In this document: in pieces, positions 35,193 through 47,389 of the stretch
Position numbering within the stretch: the first letter of the stretch is position 1
Layout: every line of letters starts with the position of its first letter
Notes under the pieces: model-generated
What the model was told of the DNA's origin: nothing
The model's database searches: none
The model's input: only the letters and a program-made list of their open reading frames with translations
DNA from: Marinobacter sp. DY40_1A1
Lineage (GTDB): Bacteria > Pseudomonadota > Gammaproteobacteria > Pseudomonadales > Oleiphilaceae
Assembly: GCF_016597815.1 (NCBI RefSeq)
Contig: NZ_VCHA01000004.1
Coordinates: forward strand, 248,001 to 312,000
DNA: 64,000 bases
Direction: 5' to 3'
Program-made: the position numbers and the translations under genes

Positions 35193-38100
35193 TGATCCGT
35201 TCCTGTTTCGTTCTGGGTTAGTTCACGCTCGATCATGTCATTCAGTATCGCAAACTCGCTTTGTATCTGACTCCACTGGGGGGCCGTTTCCTTCACAAGT
35301 GCTTCTACAATGCCTGCCTGAAGGGTCATTTCCGGGTAGCCCATGGTGCCAGCAGACCCTTTTATCTGGTGTGTTTCAGTCTGGAGTACTTCCCGGTCAC
35401 GGTCTGCCATTGCCTGCTTCATTCGCTGCTGGCGTGTGACCAGCCCCGACAGGAATCTGGCTACCAAGCGGCGCATGGCCTCATCTTCTTCCAGCTCGGC
35501 GGGACCGGAATCCAGAAAACGAGCCAGCAACGCTTGCAGTCGATGTTCGTCTATCGGCTTCTCGAGCACTCCGTCGCAACCTGCTTCACGCAGCGCGTCG
35601 GTTTCCTGCTGATCGCCCGCCGTGAATGCAATAATCGGTCGCCGGAAACCTGCCTGCCTGAGCAGTTGGGTTGCCTCAACGCCATCCATTTCTGGCATGT
35701 GCCTGTCCATAAGCACCAGCTGCACTGTATCTGAAAGTGCCTTGCGCACGGCTTCATCACCTGTCGCAACAGAGACAACCTCAAGGCCCAGGCGGGTAAG
35801 CATTCGCTCTACCAACTGCCGGTTGTCGGCATTATCTTCTGCTACCAGCACCCTGCCGCAATGTTGCGGAGCGGGCACCACGGAGCTACCCGCTTCAACC
35901 TCAAGGTAGCGCGCCAAAACCTCATAAAAACGCTGCTTGTCGATGGGTTTGGCCAGGTGCTCATTGCAGCCCGCCAACCGGTAATCGGCGATGTCTTCGG
36001 TCATGACATTTGCGGTTAACGCAATCACCGGAGTATTCACTCCCGCCTCCCGCAGCGCCACGGTAGCGTCCCGGCCGTTCATCACCGGCATCTGAATGTC
36101 CATCAGTATCAGGTCAAACGGTTCCCGAATGGCCATTTCAAGCGCTTCTGCACCGTTGCCAACGTGCACCATTTCAGCTCCGGTTCGGCCCACCAGCAAC
36201 GACACCAGACGTCGATTCACATCATTATCTTCGGCACAGAGTATACGCCCGGAAAGACGCGGTGCCACGGTCATCGGGATACTTCGGCGGCGCTGGCTCA
36301 GTTCAGAAGCATCCCGCAGAAAGTGAGCATGCTCCAGAGAACCGGTGCGAATGGACAACTCGAACTCACTGCCTTCACCGTATGTACTGCTGACACGGAT
36401 ACTGCCACCAAGCATTTCCGCCAGCCTGCGCGAGATACTCAGGCCAAGACCGGTTCCACCATACTGCCGGGATATCGCTGCGCTGCCCTGAGCAAAAGGA
36501 TCGAACAACCGGCCTATCTGTTCTGGCTTCATGCCAATCCCGGTATCCACTATGCGGGCAACCAGAATCTCAGCCTGGCGCTCACACCGTACGGCCAGGG
36601 AGATCGATCCTTTTTCCGTAAATTTCAGCGCATTTCCACACAAATTAATAATAATTTGCCGCAAGCGTGTTGGGTCTGTCTGGATTTGTTCAGGCAGGGG
36701 AAATTCGCAAATTATGTTGAAGTCCAGACCTTTTTCCCGAGCCCGCGGTGCAAAAAATGCGCGAATTTCTTCCAGAAGCTCTGGCAGGTTTACCGAAACC
36801 ACATCAACGTCCAGCTTATTGGCATCGATTTTGGAGTGGTCGAGAATATCGTTCACCAGCTCCAGCAAGTGCCGCCCACTACGTACAACGGTCTCCGCGC
36901 TGCTGCGCTTTTCCTGCTCATCAAGGTCCGGATCCATGAGGGTTTCACCGTAACCAATAATGGCCGCCAGCGGCGTGCGAATCTCGTGGCTCATATTGGC
37001 CAGGAACTGGCTCTTGGCCTCGGCTGAGTTGCGGGCCAGTTCTTTTTCGAGCCGCTCCTGTTCACGCTCACGTTCAATACGCTGACGCCTGTGGCTTTCT
37101 GTGGAATCAACACAGGTGCCTTCCAGATGGGTAGGTTCACCGTTGGCATCGTAAGCCGTGTGGAGCGAGATAATGGCCCAGCGCTCTTCCCCTGAGCGGG
37201 TCAGATAGCGGGCCTCAACGCCTTTTACCGTGCCCCGCGCTTGCAATTGCTCAACCACTAGCTCCCGCAGCCGGTCATCGGCTATGCATGCGTCCAACAC
37301 ATCGGGGTTAGCTTCCAGTAACTCCTGGCTGCTACCAAAACCCATCAAGCTCGCCATAGCCGGGTTAGCTGTTACAAATTGGCGTTCGGCCGACATCTGA
37401 AAAACGCCCTCAATGGCATTATCAAACAGTGACTGGTATCGCTGCAGGTTAGACAGCGCCCGGCGGCTCCAGCTCAGCGCCTGGCCCTGAACCTGTTTGA
37501 TGCGATCTGCCAGGGCAAAAGAAAACAGAATAATCTGCGCAGTTAGCCCTATCTGGGGTGCATAGCCTGTGAACGTATTGAGCGGCAGGTAGCCCATAAC
37601 CGTCATTCCGTATATACCAAAACCAACGAGGGCAAGAGTCCATGCGAAAAAATAGGAGCGGGCCGCTGGGTTGTAATAGCGCCAGGACAAATAGCTCACC
37701 ACGATCAAAATCAGGCAAAGTATCATCGAGCCGATAACAATCCATTCCATGGCAATGTGGTAAGGCACAAAGAGCGACAGAACAAAGGTAAGAAGCACCG
37801 AGTGACGGCACATGATCAAAACCCGGTCCAGATCCAAAGACCGGGTGCGGGTTTCAAGGAGTGCCCGGGCCATCAACAGGCCCCAGAACCAGGTCATGAT
37901 GATCTGTAGATGCAGATACTCCTTGTTGAACAACGCAGGGCGGCTGTCCAGAAGCTGGATTCCATGTACCTGCTCGGTGGCGATAAACACGCCAGCAGAC
38001 ACCAGATAGAGCACATAGTAGATGTTACTGCGCTCACGAACGGAAACCGCAACAAACAAGTTGTAAGCCAGAATGGCAAGCAAGCTGCCCAGCAGGGCAC

Positions 38101-38725
38101 CCCGGATAATTTCGTCTACCGACACCTTTTCAATGTAGCTGTCCGGGCTCCAGAGGCTGATGGGCAGACGGAAGGTGTTGGTATTGATAATGCGCAGGTA
38201 CACAGATGAAACGCTACCCGGCTCCAGATCCAACCGGAACGTGGGGTTGGGCACTGCCAGATCACGCTCTGCCCAATTATCATGATAGCCAGCCTTGCGC
38301 TGATCGATAAGCTCACCGTCGCGCACCATATACAAGGCAACTTCATCTACCAGCGGCAGAGCCAACTCCAGAATCCATTCTTTACTGGCCACTCCGGGAT
38401 CCGCACGCACATCAAAGCGAATCCAGTAAGCCGATTCGGTATAGCCAAAATTCAGCACGCCGCTTTCGTGCCGGGTAAACCGCTCGGGCGCCATGGCAAG
38501 GATGTCAGGCAAAAGATAAAGCTGGCCGGCATCCTCCAGATACTGGATGCAGCCGCCAAAATCGCGGAGGCTTTCCGTGCCCCTGTCCAGAACAAGCTGA
38601 CCATTGCGGCACGACTCATTAGCGCTCGCCACGCCAGGCACCAGAACCATAGACGTGACAAGGCATATCACGAAAAGCAGCCACTGTACTGCTTTGAATG
38701 AGGCCGGTTTACACCGTTGCTGCAA
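35189..38725 (-). CDS. Hybrid sensor histidine kinase (7TMR-DISM, PAS, two receivers, HPt)
   Basis: A 1178-residue phosphorelay kinase. After a signal-like helix come a 7TMR-DISMED2 extracellular domain (about 45-190), a seven-helix 7TMR-DISM region (about 200-410), PAS (about 430-540) and HisKA with the H-box MSHEIRTPL. HATPase_c, two receiver domains (LLMDIQMP-like LILMDIQMP and LVLMDRHMP) and a C-terminal HPt with HQIKGSAGTMG complete it. 7TMR-DISM kinases often sense carbohydrates or surface cues; the ligand is unknown. The start is TTG with GGAGA about 8 bases upstream. The next gene overlaps by 4 bases. Confidence 0.95.
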   Translation of the reverse strand: MQQRCKPASFKAVQWLLFVICLVTSMVLVPGVASANESCRNGQLVLDRGTESLRDFGGCIQYLEDAGQLYLLPDILAMAPERFTRHESGVLNFGYTESAYWIRFDVRADPGVASKEWILELALPLVDEVALYMVRDGELIDQRKAGYHDNWAERDLAVPNPTFRLDLEPGSVSSVYLRIINTNTFRLPISLWSPDSYIEKVSVDEIIRGALLGSLLAILAYNLFVAVSVRERSNIYYVLYLVSAGVFIATEQVHGIQLLDSRPALFNKEYLHLQIIMTWFWGLLMARALLETRTRSLDLDRVLIMCRHSVLLTFVLSLFVPYHIAMEWIVIGSMILCLILIVVSYLSWRYYNPAARSYFFAWTLALVGFGIYGMTVMGYLPLNTFTGYAPQIGLTAQIILFSFALADRIKQVQGQALSWSRRALSNLQRYQSLFDNAIEGVFQMSAERQFVTANPAMASLMGFGSSQELLEANPDVLDACIADDRLRELVVEQLQARGTVKGVEARYLTRSGEERWAIISLHTAYDANGEPTHLEGTCVDSTESHRRQRIEREREQERLEKELARNSAEAKSQFLANMSHEIRTPLAAIIGYGETLMDPDLDEQEKRSSAETVVRSGRHLLELVNDILDHSKIDANKLDVDVVSVNLPELLEEIRAFFAPRAREKGLDFNIICEFPLPEQIQTDPTRLRQIIINLCGNALKFTEKGSISLAVRCERQAEILVARIVDTGIGMKPEQIGRLFDPFAQGSAAISRQYGGTGLGLSISRRLAEMLGGSIRVSSTYGEGSEFELSIRTGSLEHAHFLRDASELSQRRRSIPMTVAPRLSGRILCAEDNDVNRRLVSLLVGRTGAEMVHVGNGAEALEMAIREPFDLILMDIQMPVMNGRDATVALREAGVNTPVIALTANVMTEDIADYRLAGCNEHLAKPIDKQRFYEVLARYLEVEAGSSVVPAPQHCGRVLVAEDNADNRQLVERMLTRLGLEVVSVATGDEAVRKALSDTVQLVLMDRHMPEMDGVEATQLLRQAGFRRPIIAFTAGDQQETDALREAGCDGVLEKPIDEHRLQALLARFLDSGPAELEEDEAMRRLVARFLSGLVTRQQRMKQAMADRDREVLQTETHQIKGSAGTMGYPEMTLQAGIVEALVKETAPQWSQIQSEFAILNDMIERELTQNETGTDQ

Positions 38726-38853
38726 AATGTGATCTCCGCGCGGGCATGAGCCTGTTTTATAGTTTATTGTCAGCAGTCGGATCGGGGCAGACCGCCCCGC
38801 GGGTATTTACTTTAGCCGTTTATGGCTGCTTTCGCACCTCAGGGCCTTCTGAA

Positions 38854-39825
38854 ATGAGACACTCCTGCTTTTTCACTGCTATCTCCATCGCACTTCTTGG
38901 TATCAGTGGGTGCAAGATGGCGGATACCGGGCCTACAGGGATTAATCCTGCGTCTAACGTGGACTACTCGCTCCCAACATTCACACTTCAAGACAGAGAA
39001 GGCCTTGAGCCCGTGTTGAAATATACCGTTTTCCGTGATGTTTACCGGGGAGTAGAACCTCTAGTTGCAGGAAACGACAACGGTTTAGCAGCTGAATTGC
39101 GCGAGCACCTTGACGCTTTTTTAAATACTGTCCCGACCCAAAGTGGCACCGATTACATCAGTACCCGCAATCCGGTCGACCTGATGAATGAAGTAATTCG
39201 CTCCGGACAGGTGGATAATTTTAATGAAGGCCGGCGACTCATGGTCTCGAGCATCAGAGATAATCGGGCCGCAACCTACAACACTCCTGCAAATCAAGTC
39301 CTGACGCGTTTCTCAGAATACAACAGTGATGAAAACACCCCTCCGGAAGATCGCGCCTGGATCTACCGAATGCTGGATTGGACTTACAACGCTAATATGG
39401 GAAAGGTTTTCCGGGCGATGCTGTTCGTCGCCACTCCACCAGCCCAGACTACCAGTGCTACCCCGGAAATTGCTAGCGCCTCCTGGAGTGGCCGTTACGC
39501 CAAAGAAACCTTCAGTGCGACCGGTTTTAACATGCCGGAATATTCAGCAACGAGCTTTGAAGGCCGCTCCCGCGGAAAAGTGGAACTCCTGCAAGAATTC
39601 GTTGCCCTGCAAAGAGACACCCTTATTCTTACAGAAGCTTCCGGTGTTTCAGTGAATGGTACAGAACCAGATTGCGTTAGGGCTGTGTTTCAATACAACA
39701 CGTCACGCGTGAAGGTGTTTATATCGAAAGATAAGCCCTCAAATTCCCCAAACAACTGCGGCAATCAAACAGAGGGCGAACAGGTGCTGGAATACGACAT
39801 AGTCACAATCGATACTCGTCAGTAG
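38854..39825 (+). CDS. Putative lipoprotein of unknown function
   Basis: A 323-residue protein with a signal peptide ending in the lipobox ISGC (Cys20), so it should be lipid-anchored. I do not recognise the mature domain. It is hydrophilic, and three late cysteines (EPDCVRAV and the NNCGNQ region) may form a disulfide. The ATG at 38854 places the signal peptide at the N-terminus; the frame extends upstream but without a sensible start. It diverges from the hybrid kinase gene. Confidence 0.75.
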   Translation: MRHSCFFTAISIALLGISGCKMADTGPTGINPASNVDYSLPTFTLQDREGLEPVLKYTVFRDVYRGVEPLVAGNDNGLAAELREHLDAFLNTVPTQSGTDYISTRNPVDLMNEVIRSGQVDNFNEGRRLMVSSIRDNRAATYNTPANQVLTRFSEYNSDENTPPEDRAWIYRMLDWTYNANMGKVFRAMLFVATPPAQTTSATPEIASASWSGRYAKETFSATGFNMPEYSATSFEGRSRGKVELLQEFVALQRDTLILTEASGVSVNGTEPDCVRAVFQYNTSRVKVFISKDKPSNSPNNCGNQTEGEQVLEYDIVTIDTRQ

Positions 39826-40088
39826 TAACGCTGACCATCCAGCTGCCAATTCTGCAAAAAGCCCTTTTTGCGGTCGATCATGCGTTCGTATGCTGAAATC
39901 ATGACGGCTACATGGGGCGCTTTGGCCAGTCGCAAAATTTCGATTCGGCGCTCCAAACGTTCCACTTCGGTGCAGACTTGTTGATGCACGTGAGTACGCA
40001 CACTATCGTGGTGGTCGAGCTGAACCTGCCGGGGCGAGGGGGGGATTTCTTTGTGGTGATTTACTGGCTTATCCATTGCGTTTCTCAT
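39819..40088 (-). CDS. Small hypothetical protein with predicted coiled coil
   Basis: About 89 residues, rich in histidine near the N-terminus, then a charged helical stretch (VERLERRIEILRLAKAP). No family is recognised. The start is uncertain: ATG at 40088 or the ATG four codons later, neither with a strong ribosome binding site. The 3' end overlaps the lipoprotein gene by 7 bases. Confidence 0.5.
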   Translation of the reverse strand: MRNAMDKPVNHHKEIPPSPRQVQLDHHDSVRTHVHQQVCTEVERLERRIEILRLAKAPHVAVMISAYERMIDRKKGFLQNWQLDGQRYY

Positions 40089-40271
40089 CCATTGAGTTGC
40101 CGCGATTCCTTTTTCAGGCTGTAGTTTGCACAACTGTCTAACAAAGTGCAACAAAATGAATAGAGTTTCACTTCTACGCAATATATCAGACGGCAGCTTC
40201 GCGCCCAGAGAATCCCGACGAATCCACTGCTATAGTTCCCATTACCAATTTCACCCCTACCAGGATTGTTT

Positions 40272-40616
40272 ATGAACCCGACATCCGTTGCCGACACCCT
40301 CAGGGAATATCTGTCTTTGCTTGAGCTACTGGACGACGCTTACTGGGAAGCCTCCAACATTGCCCACAAGGACATGCTGTACGACATCATCAGTATTTTC
40401 AGCCAGGAGGTGTCTGAGATAAACAAGCTCAGCATTCAGGACCACCACTATCCCTATGAGGTGATCACTGAAGGCATTCGCCGTGTTGTACCAAAACTGG
40501 AAAGGCTGGATGAAAGCCGCGAAGAAGTCATTCAGCGCACGCAAACGCTGACAGACTTCCGGGACATACTTTCATCCGTACTCGGTATTCTTGAGGATCA
40601 ACTAAGAACCCTGTGA
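40272..40616 (+). CDS. Small acidic helical protein of unknown function
   Basis: A 114-residue acidic, helical protein without membrane segments. The ATG at 40272 has AGGA at a good distance. I do not recognise a domain. It diverges from the small gene at 40088 and converges on the beta-lactamase-fold gene with a 9-base gap. Confidence 0.65.
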   Translation: MNPTSVADTLREYLSLLELLDDAYWEASNIAHKDMLYDIISIFSQEVSEINKLSIQDHHYPYEVITEGIRRVVPKLERLDESREEVIQRTQTLTDFRDILSSVLGILEDQLRTL

Positions 40617-40625
40617 GTGGCCGCT

Positions 40626-41912
40626 TTAAACGGCCACCGCCGGGCGTTCACTTTCCGGGCGCAGCGGAAACTCCCGCGCAATGGTATAGACAAACTTGCC
40701 GAGCGCGGGAATGTGGTGACCCACAATCGGAAACCCGGTGTTCAGCAAACTCACGGAAATATCCCGCGCCGCATCAGCCCAGCAAAGCTTGTTGATCAAG
40801 CCAACATGGCCAAATGCGTACCGGCTGCGTTGCCCCCACATTCCAACCGGGTTACCACCCAGCATCATGCCTGCGCTGAAGCGCATGGGTATCATCATGG
40901 TGCGATCAATCTGCAATGAACCAAACTGCTGAATGGCGCGGCGAACGGTAATCTCGCTGCAAATACGTTTACCCTTCCAGGTACCGCCATTGAGCATCAT
41001 CTGGAAGAATCGGCCCATTTCTTCGGCGGTGCCACACAGGTTACCCGCCGGGATTACCGCTTCCTGAAACAGGGGATTGTTGGTTACTTCTTCTACTGTC
41101 GAGATATCGCCGCCAAGTGCGCGGTTTACGATCCAGGACACGGGAAAACGCGGTGTCGGGCCAGTCGCGTAGTTGGTGGCCAATTCATGCAAATTCTCTG
41201 GCTGAATTCCGTAAGTGAACCATTTCATGCCCATGGGCTGGCGAATGTGCTTGTCCAGGTAATTTTCAATGGTGTCGCCGGTTACCCTTTCGAGCACCCG
41301 CTGCAGCACATAGCCACCGGTGATTGCATGATAGGCAACCTTGGCACCGTCTACAGCAATGGCTCTGGACTCACAGAGTAAGCGCCAGATCTCTTCCTGA
41401 TCCCACAGAACCTCAATGGGTGTCTCTTTCGGAATGGAAGGAATGCCGCCCCTGTGGGACAGGATCTGATGCACCGTGATGGTACGTTTGCCGTTTTGGG
41501 CAAACTCCGGGCAATAATAAGACACGGGGTCCATCAGGTTAACCAGGCCCTGCTCAACCAGCATGTGCATCAGCAATGCGGTAACCGCCTTGGAGGCAGA
41601 AAAGTAGCAAATGGGTGTGTCTGTGGTCATGGCGACTGTAGGCGTGCCAGCCGTATCGTGGGGGCCGTTGCCGCTGGCATGCCCTATGGCTCGATGCAGG
41701 ATCTGTTCGCCACGGTGCCGCACAGATATCTGGATACCGGGGTGGACACCGGTGCGATACAAAGCTTCTACGCTTTTCCAGATAGTGTCTACCGTGCGGG
41801 TATCTATGCCAACTGCTTCCGGCCTTTCGCCTGCGGTATCACGCTGGGTAACGGTAGATAAATCCTTGGGAACCTTGCAACTGTGCAGTGCACGACGGGC
41901 TATTGGGTTCAT
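40626..41912 (-). CDS. Serine hydrolase of the class C beta-lactamase/esterase family
   Basis: A 428-residue protein with the class C beta-lactamase fold. The nucleophile motif SASK (SxxK) is near residue 105, and a tyrosine motif (VAYHAITGG, equivalent to YxN) is near 194. HVGLINK near 373 replaces the KTG triad. Proteins of this group (EstB-like) are usually esterases or transesterases. No signal peptide is evident, which argues against a secreted beta-lactamase. The substrate is unknown. Confidence 0.88.
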   Translation of the reverse strand: MNPIARRALHSCKVPKDLSTVTQRDTAGERPEAVGIDTRTVDTIWKSVEALYRTGVHPGIQISVRHRGEQILHRAIGHASGNGPHDTAGTPTVAMTTDTPICYFSASKAVTALLMHMLVEQGLVNLMDPVSYYCPEFAQNGKRTITVHQILSHRGGIPSIPKETPIEVLWDQEEIWRLLCESRAIAVDGAKVAYHAITGGYVLQRVLERVTGDTIENYLDKHIRQPMGMKWFTYGIQPENLHELATNYATGPTPRFPVSWIVNRALGGDISTVEEVTNNPLFQEAVIPAGNLCGTAEEMGRFFQMMLNGGTWKGKRICSEITVRRAIQQFGSLQIDRTMMIPMRFSAGMMLGGNPVGMWGQRSRYAFGHVGLINKLCWADAARDISVSLLNTGFPIVGHHIPALGKFVYTIAREFPLRPESERPAVAV

Positions 41913-42105
41913 CAGGTACGCCTTGATTGTGGTGGCTGTTTTTATTCTATCTTCACGGTGGTCGCTGCCGGGTTCATTGGCTGAAAACCGCCAACCAGTG
42001 CGTCAAAGCGTACACCGAATCCAATCCGGAATGTATTTCGAGCCGGCTCAGACGTTATTATAGGCAGCTGATCAGGGGGCAAACCAACCGTTTCTGGAGC
42101 AGTCT

Positions 42106-42576
42106 ATGACACCCGGTATCGATGCAGCCAGCAAAGCCGGCATTTTTCACACTATCCACGAGTACGAGCACGATTCTGCCAGTGCAAGCTACGGCAACGA
42201 GGCTGCAGACAAGCTGGGGGTTGATCCTGCGCGTATTTTCAAAACCCTGGTGGTTGCTGTCGATGGCAAAACACTGGCGGTAGGCGTGGTGCCGGTTACC
42301 GGCATGCTAAGCATGAAGCTGATTGCCAAGGCTGCCGGTGGCAAAAAGGCTGTCATGGCAGACCCGCAAGAGGTACAGCGCCGCACCGGTTATGTACTGG
42401 GAGGTGTGAGCCCACTGGGCCAGAAAAACCGTTTAAAAACCTTTATTGATGCCTCCGCTGAAGGTTTCGACACTGTTTACGTTAGCGCAGGCCGTCGCGG
42501 GCTGGAAATTGAGCTGTCTCCGGCTGATCTGGCCAGCTTGACCGGGGGGAAACTGGTGCCTCTGCAGCAGGCATAA
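42106..42576 (+). CDS. ybaK: Cys-tRNA(Pro)/Cys-tRNA(Cys) deacylase YbaK
   Basis: A 156-residue editing-domain protein that removes cysteine wrongly attached to tRNA(Pro). Family signatures are a KTLVV strand, VPVTGMLSMKLIAKAAGGKKAVM and GYVLGGVSPLGQK, with the catalytic lysine in the KTLVV region. The length is typical. A GGAG site lies 7 bases before the ATG. A bidirectional terminator follows. Confidence 0.94.
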   Translation: MTPGIDAASKAGIFHTIHEYEHDSASASYGNEAADKLGVDPARIFKTLVVAVDGKTLAVGVVPVTGMLSMKLIAKAAGGKKAVMADPQEVQRRTGYVLGGVSPLGQKNRLKTFIDASAEGFDTVYVSAGRRGLEIELSPADLASLTGGKLVPLQQA

Positions 42577-42577
42577 A

Positions 42578-42614
42578 AAAACCCGGAGAGCCGATTAAAG
42601 GCTTTCCGGGTTTT
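42578..42614. terminator. Bidirectional intrinsic terminator between ybaK and idh
   Basis: AAAACCCGGA pairs with TCCGGGTTTT, with an inner AGCC/GGCT extension and a 7-base loop. The A tract on the left and T tract on the right allow it to end both converging genes. Confidence 0.9.
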
Positions 42615-42656
42615 CATTCCAGGTGGCCGGGCACGATGCCCGGATACCGTCAGGGG

Positions 42657-44900
42657 TTACTTAACCGATGCACGGGCATCCTTCAAAATCTTGTTGAAGG
42701 TTGCGCTCGGCTGCATAACTGCCTCCACCTTTTCTTTGGGTGGGTGGTAGTAGCCACCGATATCGGCAGGATGACCCTGGATAACGCTCATTTCTTCCAG
42801 AATCTTGTCCTTGTTCTCTTCCAGCTGTGCAGACATCTTGGCGAAGAACTCTTTCAGTTCTTTGTCGCTGTCCTGAGATGCCAGCTCTTCTGCCCAGTAG
42901 CGAGCCAGGTGGAAATGGCTTCCACGGTTATCCAGCTCACCCGTTACCCGTGAAGGCGACTGGTTGTTTTCCAGCAGGCGCTCGGTAGCTTTGTCGAGAG
43001 TCTGGCCCAACAGGCGTGCACGGTTGTTGTCGTGCTTCTCACCCAACTCGTCCAGAGATACAGCAATAGCCAGGAATTCGCCCAGTGAATCCCAACGCAG
43101 GTGATCTTCCTGCAGTAGCTGCTGCACGTGCTTGGGAGCAGATCCGCCAGCTCCGGTTTCGTAGAGGCCACCACCGTTCAGCAGGGGGACAATCGAAAGC
43201 ATTTTGGCGCTGGTGCCCAGTTCCAGAATCGGGAACAGGTCGGTCAGGTAGTCACGCAGTACGTTACCGGTTACCGAGATGGTATCAAGACCACGAATCA
43301 GGCGTTCCATAGTCCAGCGAATAGCACGCACAGGCGACTCGAGGCGGATGTGCAGCCCTTCGGTGTCGTGATCCTGCAGGTAAGTATTCACCTTCTTGAT
43401 CAGCTCGGCATCATGAGGACGCTCGTCGTCGAGCCAGAACACGGCTGGCATACCAGTCGCACGGGCACGGGTAACGGCCAGCTTGACCCAGTCGCGAATC
43501 GGCAGGTCTTTGGTTTGACATGCACGCCAGATATCGCCTTCTTCGACATTGTGCTCAGTCAGCACTGTGCCGTCTTCAGCCAGAATGCGCACGATACCGT
43601 CTTCTTCTATTTCAAACGTCTTGTCGTGGGAGCCGTATTCTTCAGCCTTCTGCGCCATCAAGCCTACGTTCGGCACTGTTCCCATGGTAGTGGGATCAAA
43701 CGCGCCATGGGTTTTGCAGAAGTTGATCATTTCCTGGTAAATCGTGGCATAGGTAGACTCAGGCATTACAGCCTTGGTGTCTTTCAACTTGCCATCGCGC
43801 GCCCACATCTTGCCTGAGTTACGGATCATTGCCGGCATGGAGGCGTCAACAATCACATCACTCGGTACGTGCAGGTTGGTAACACCCTTAACGGAGTCAA
43901 CCATGGCGATTTCCGGGCGGTGCTCGTAGGTCTTGTGCAGGGCTTCCTGAATTTCTTCCTGCTTGGACTCTGGCAGCTGCTTGATTTTCTCAAGCACAGA
44001 CGACAGACCGTTGTTCGGGTTTACGCCGATTTCGTCAAACAGTTCGCCGTATTTGTCGAAAAGCTCTTTATAGTAAATCTTCACCGCGTGACCAAACACG
44101 ATCGGGTGAGAGATTTTCATCATGGTGGCTTTCACGTGCAGTGAGAACATCACGCCGGTCTTTTCGCAGTCTTCGATAACGTCTTCGAAGAATTTGCACA
44201 GCGCTTTCTTGCTCATGAACATGCCGTCGAGCACTTCACCTTCCTGCAGTGGCAGGTCGGACTTGAGGACGGTTTGCTCACCCTTCTTGTTCTCGAACAC
44301 AATGCGGGCGTTTGTTGCCTTGTCGAGGGTTATGGACTGCTCATTAGAGTAAAAATCGCCCCCGCGCATGTGTGCCACGTGGGTACGTGAAGCCGGGCTC
44401 CATTCGCCCATACTGTGGGGATATTTGCGTGCAAATGCTTTAACTGCTGCTGGTGCACGGCGATCAGAGTTACCTTCACGCAGAACCGGGTTTACGGCAC
44501 TGCCAAGTACTTTGGCGTAACGCTTGGTCGCATCTTTTTCTTCGTCGGTTACAGGGCTTTCTTTGTAATCAGGAACCTTGAAACCCTGGTCCTGCAATTC
44601 TTTGATAGCTGCACGCAACTGCGGAATGGACGCAGAAATGTTCGGCAGTTTGATGATGTTGGCGTCTGGGTCTTTGGTGTATTCGCCCAGTTCTGTCAGT
44701 GCGTCTGGAACGCGCTGGTCTTCCTCAAGGTAGTCCGGGAATGTTGCCAGAATACGCGCCGCGAGGGAGATGTCGCTGGTTCCAAATTCGATACCAGCCG
44801 GCTTGGCGTAGGTCTCAAGAATCGGTAGCAGTGACCGTGTTGCGAGGGCAGGTGCCTCGTCGGTCAGTGTGTAAATAATCTTTGCTTTGGATGATTTCAT
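42657..44900 (-). CDS. idh: Monomeric NADP-dependent isocitrate dehydrogenase
   Basis: A 747-residue monomeric isocitrate dehydrogenase (IDH-II class), which converts isocitrate and NADP+ to 2-oxoglutarate, CO2 and NADPH. Signatures include [15 protein letters not shown] at the N-terminus, [15 protein letters not shown], the metal and substrate region [16 protein letters not shown], and [15 protein letters not shown] near residue 580. The start at 44900 has an AGGA site; a further 13 upstream codons are open but unlike the family. This form is typical of marine gammaproteobacteria. Confidence 0.97.
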   Translation of the reverse strand: MKSSKAKIIYTLTDEAPALATRSLLPILETYAKPAGIEFGTSDISLAARILATFPDYLEEDQRVPDALTELGEYTKDPDANIIKLPNISASIPQLRAAIKELQDQGFKVPDYKESPVTDEEKDATKRYAKVLGSAVNPVLREGNSDRRAPAAVKAFARKYPHSMGEWSPASRTHVAHMRGGDFYSNEQSITLDKATNARIVFENKKGEQTVLKSDLPLQEGEVLDGMFMSKKALCKFFEDVIEDCEKTGVMFSLHVKATMMKISHPIVFGHAVKIYYKELFDKYGELFDEIGVNPNNGLSSVLEKIKQLPESKQEEIQEALHKTYEHRPEIAMVDSVKGVTNLHVPSDVIVDASMPAMIRNSGKMWARDGKLKDTKAVMPESTYATIYQEMINFCKTHGAFDPTTMGTVPNVGLMAQKAEEYGSHDKTFEIEEDGIVRILAEDGTVLTEHNVEEGDIWRACQTKDLPIRDWVKLAVTRARATGMPAVFWLDDERPHDAELIKKVNTYLQDHDTEGLHIRLESPVRAIRWTMERLIRGLDTISVTGNVLRDYLTDLFPILELGTSAKMLSIVPLLNGGGLYETGAGGSAPKHVQQLLQEDHLRWDSLGEFLAIAVSLDELGEKHDNNRARLLGQTLDKATERLLENNQSPSRVTGELDNRGSHFHLARYWAEELASQDSDKELKEFFAKMSAQLEENKDKILEEMSVIQGHPADIGGYYHPPKEKVEAVMQPSATFNKILKDARASVK

Positions 44901-45381
44901 TTTCGTCCTCAGGCTAATAGGTGGGTTCAGGACGGTCATAGCTGGATCAGGCGTCTTGTGAACGACTGAGCTTTGCTATGACTGATTTTTTTAAACTTTT
45001 GATAGACCTACTAAGATAGCATTTTTTTGTAATCTCGGGTTACGATCTTAGTATAAGAACGGACTAAAAACCCTTGATCTTCGGTAACTGGGGGATCAAA
45101 TGAGGGGAATTTACGAAACTTTCTAACATTTTGGCGTGTTGGCTTTGCTGGCTTGGGAGTATCGCGATGGGTGTGCTTTCTCCCAAAACACGCTCCTTGC
45201 GGCACATCCATGTGGCGCTTGGGCTCCGCCATCCATGGCTCCGCACCGTTTTAGGAGAAAGCACACCCACCGCTCGACAAACTTTTCAGTTAACTCCAAC
45301 AACCCATAGGGTGAAAACTCTGCACCGGAGTCACACCGCAAAAAATAGAGACCCGGATGTTTTACCCCTTCACCTATTCAG
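44901..45381. other. 481-base intergenic region with a long inverted repeat
   Basis: No convincing gene. The part nearest idh is A+T-rich and must hold its promoter; an 8-bp inverted repeat (ACTAAGAT at 45010, ATCTTAGT at 45045) lies in it. The part nearest aacS holds a long hairpin (45168-45269). Short open frames on both strands across the hairpin are by-products of its symmetry. Confidence 0.7.
45168..45269. repeat. Long inverted repeat element (22-bp arms)
   Basis: The arm at 45168-45189 and the arm at 45248-45269 are reverse complements with a single mismatch. The 58-base centre contains smaller inverted repeats around CATCCATG and GGCG/CGCC. It lies downstream of aacS but has no T run on either side, so it is not a simple intrinsic terminator. 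It looks like an intergenic palindromic repeat element. Confidence 0.8.
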
Positions 45382-47373
<1,992 letters not shown>

Positions 47374-47389
47374 CCGTTGCTCCTGTTGC

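Noticed and set aside
40626..41912. Antibiotic-resistance class C beta-lactamase
   Set aside because: The fold and SxxK match, but there is no signal peptide and the KTG motif is replaced by HVG. An esterase-like hydrolase is more likely.
45011..45341. Several 65-75 codon frames in the aacS-idh gap
   Set aside because: They cross the long inverted repeat on both strands and have no family, ribosome binding site or consistent frame. They come from the palindrome.
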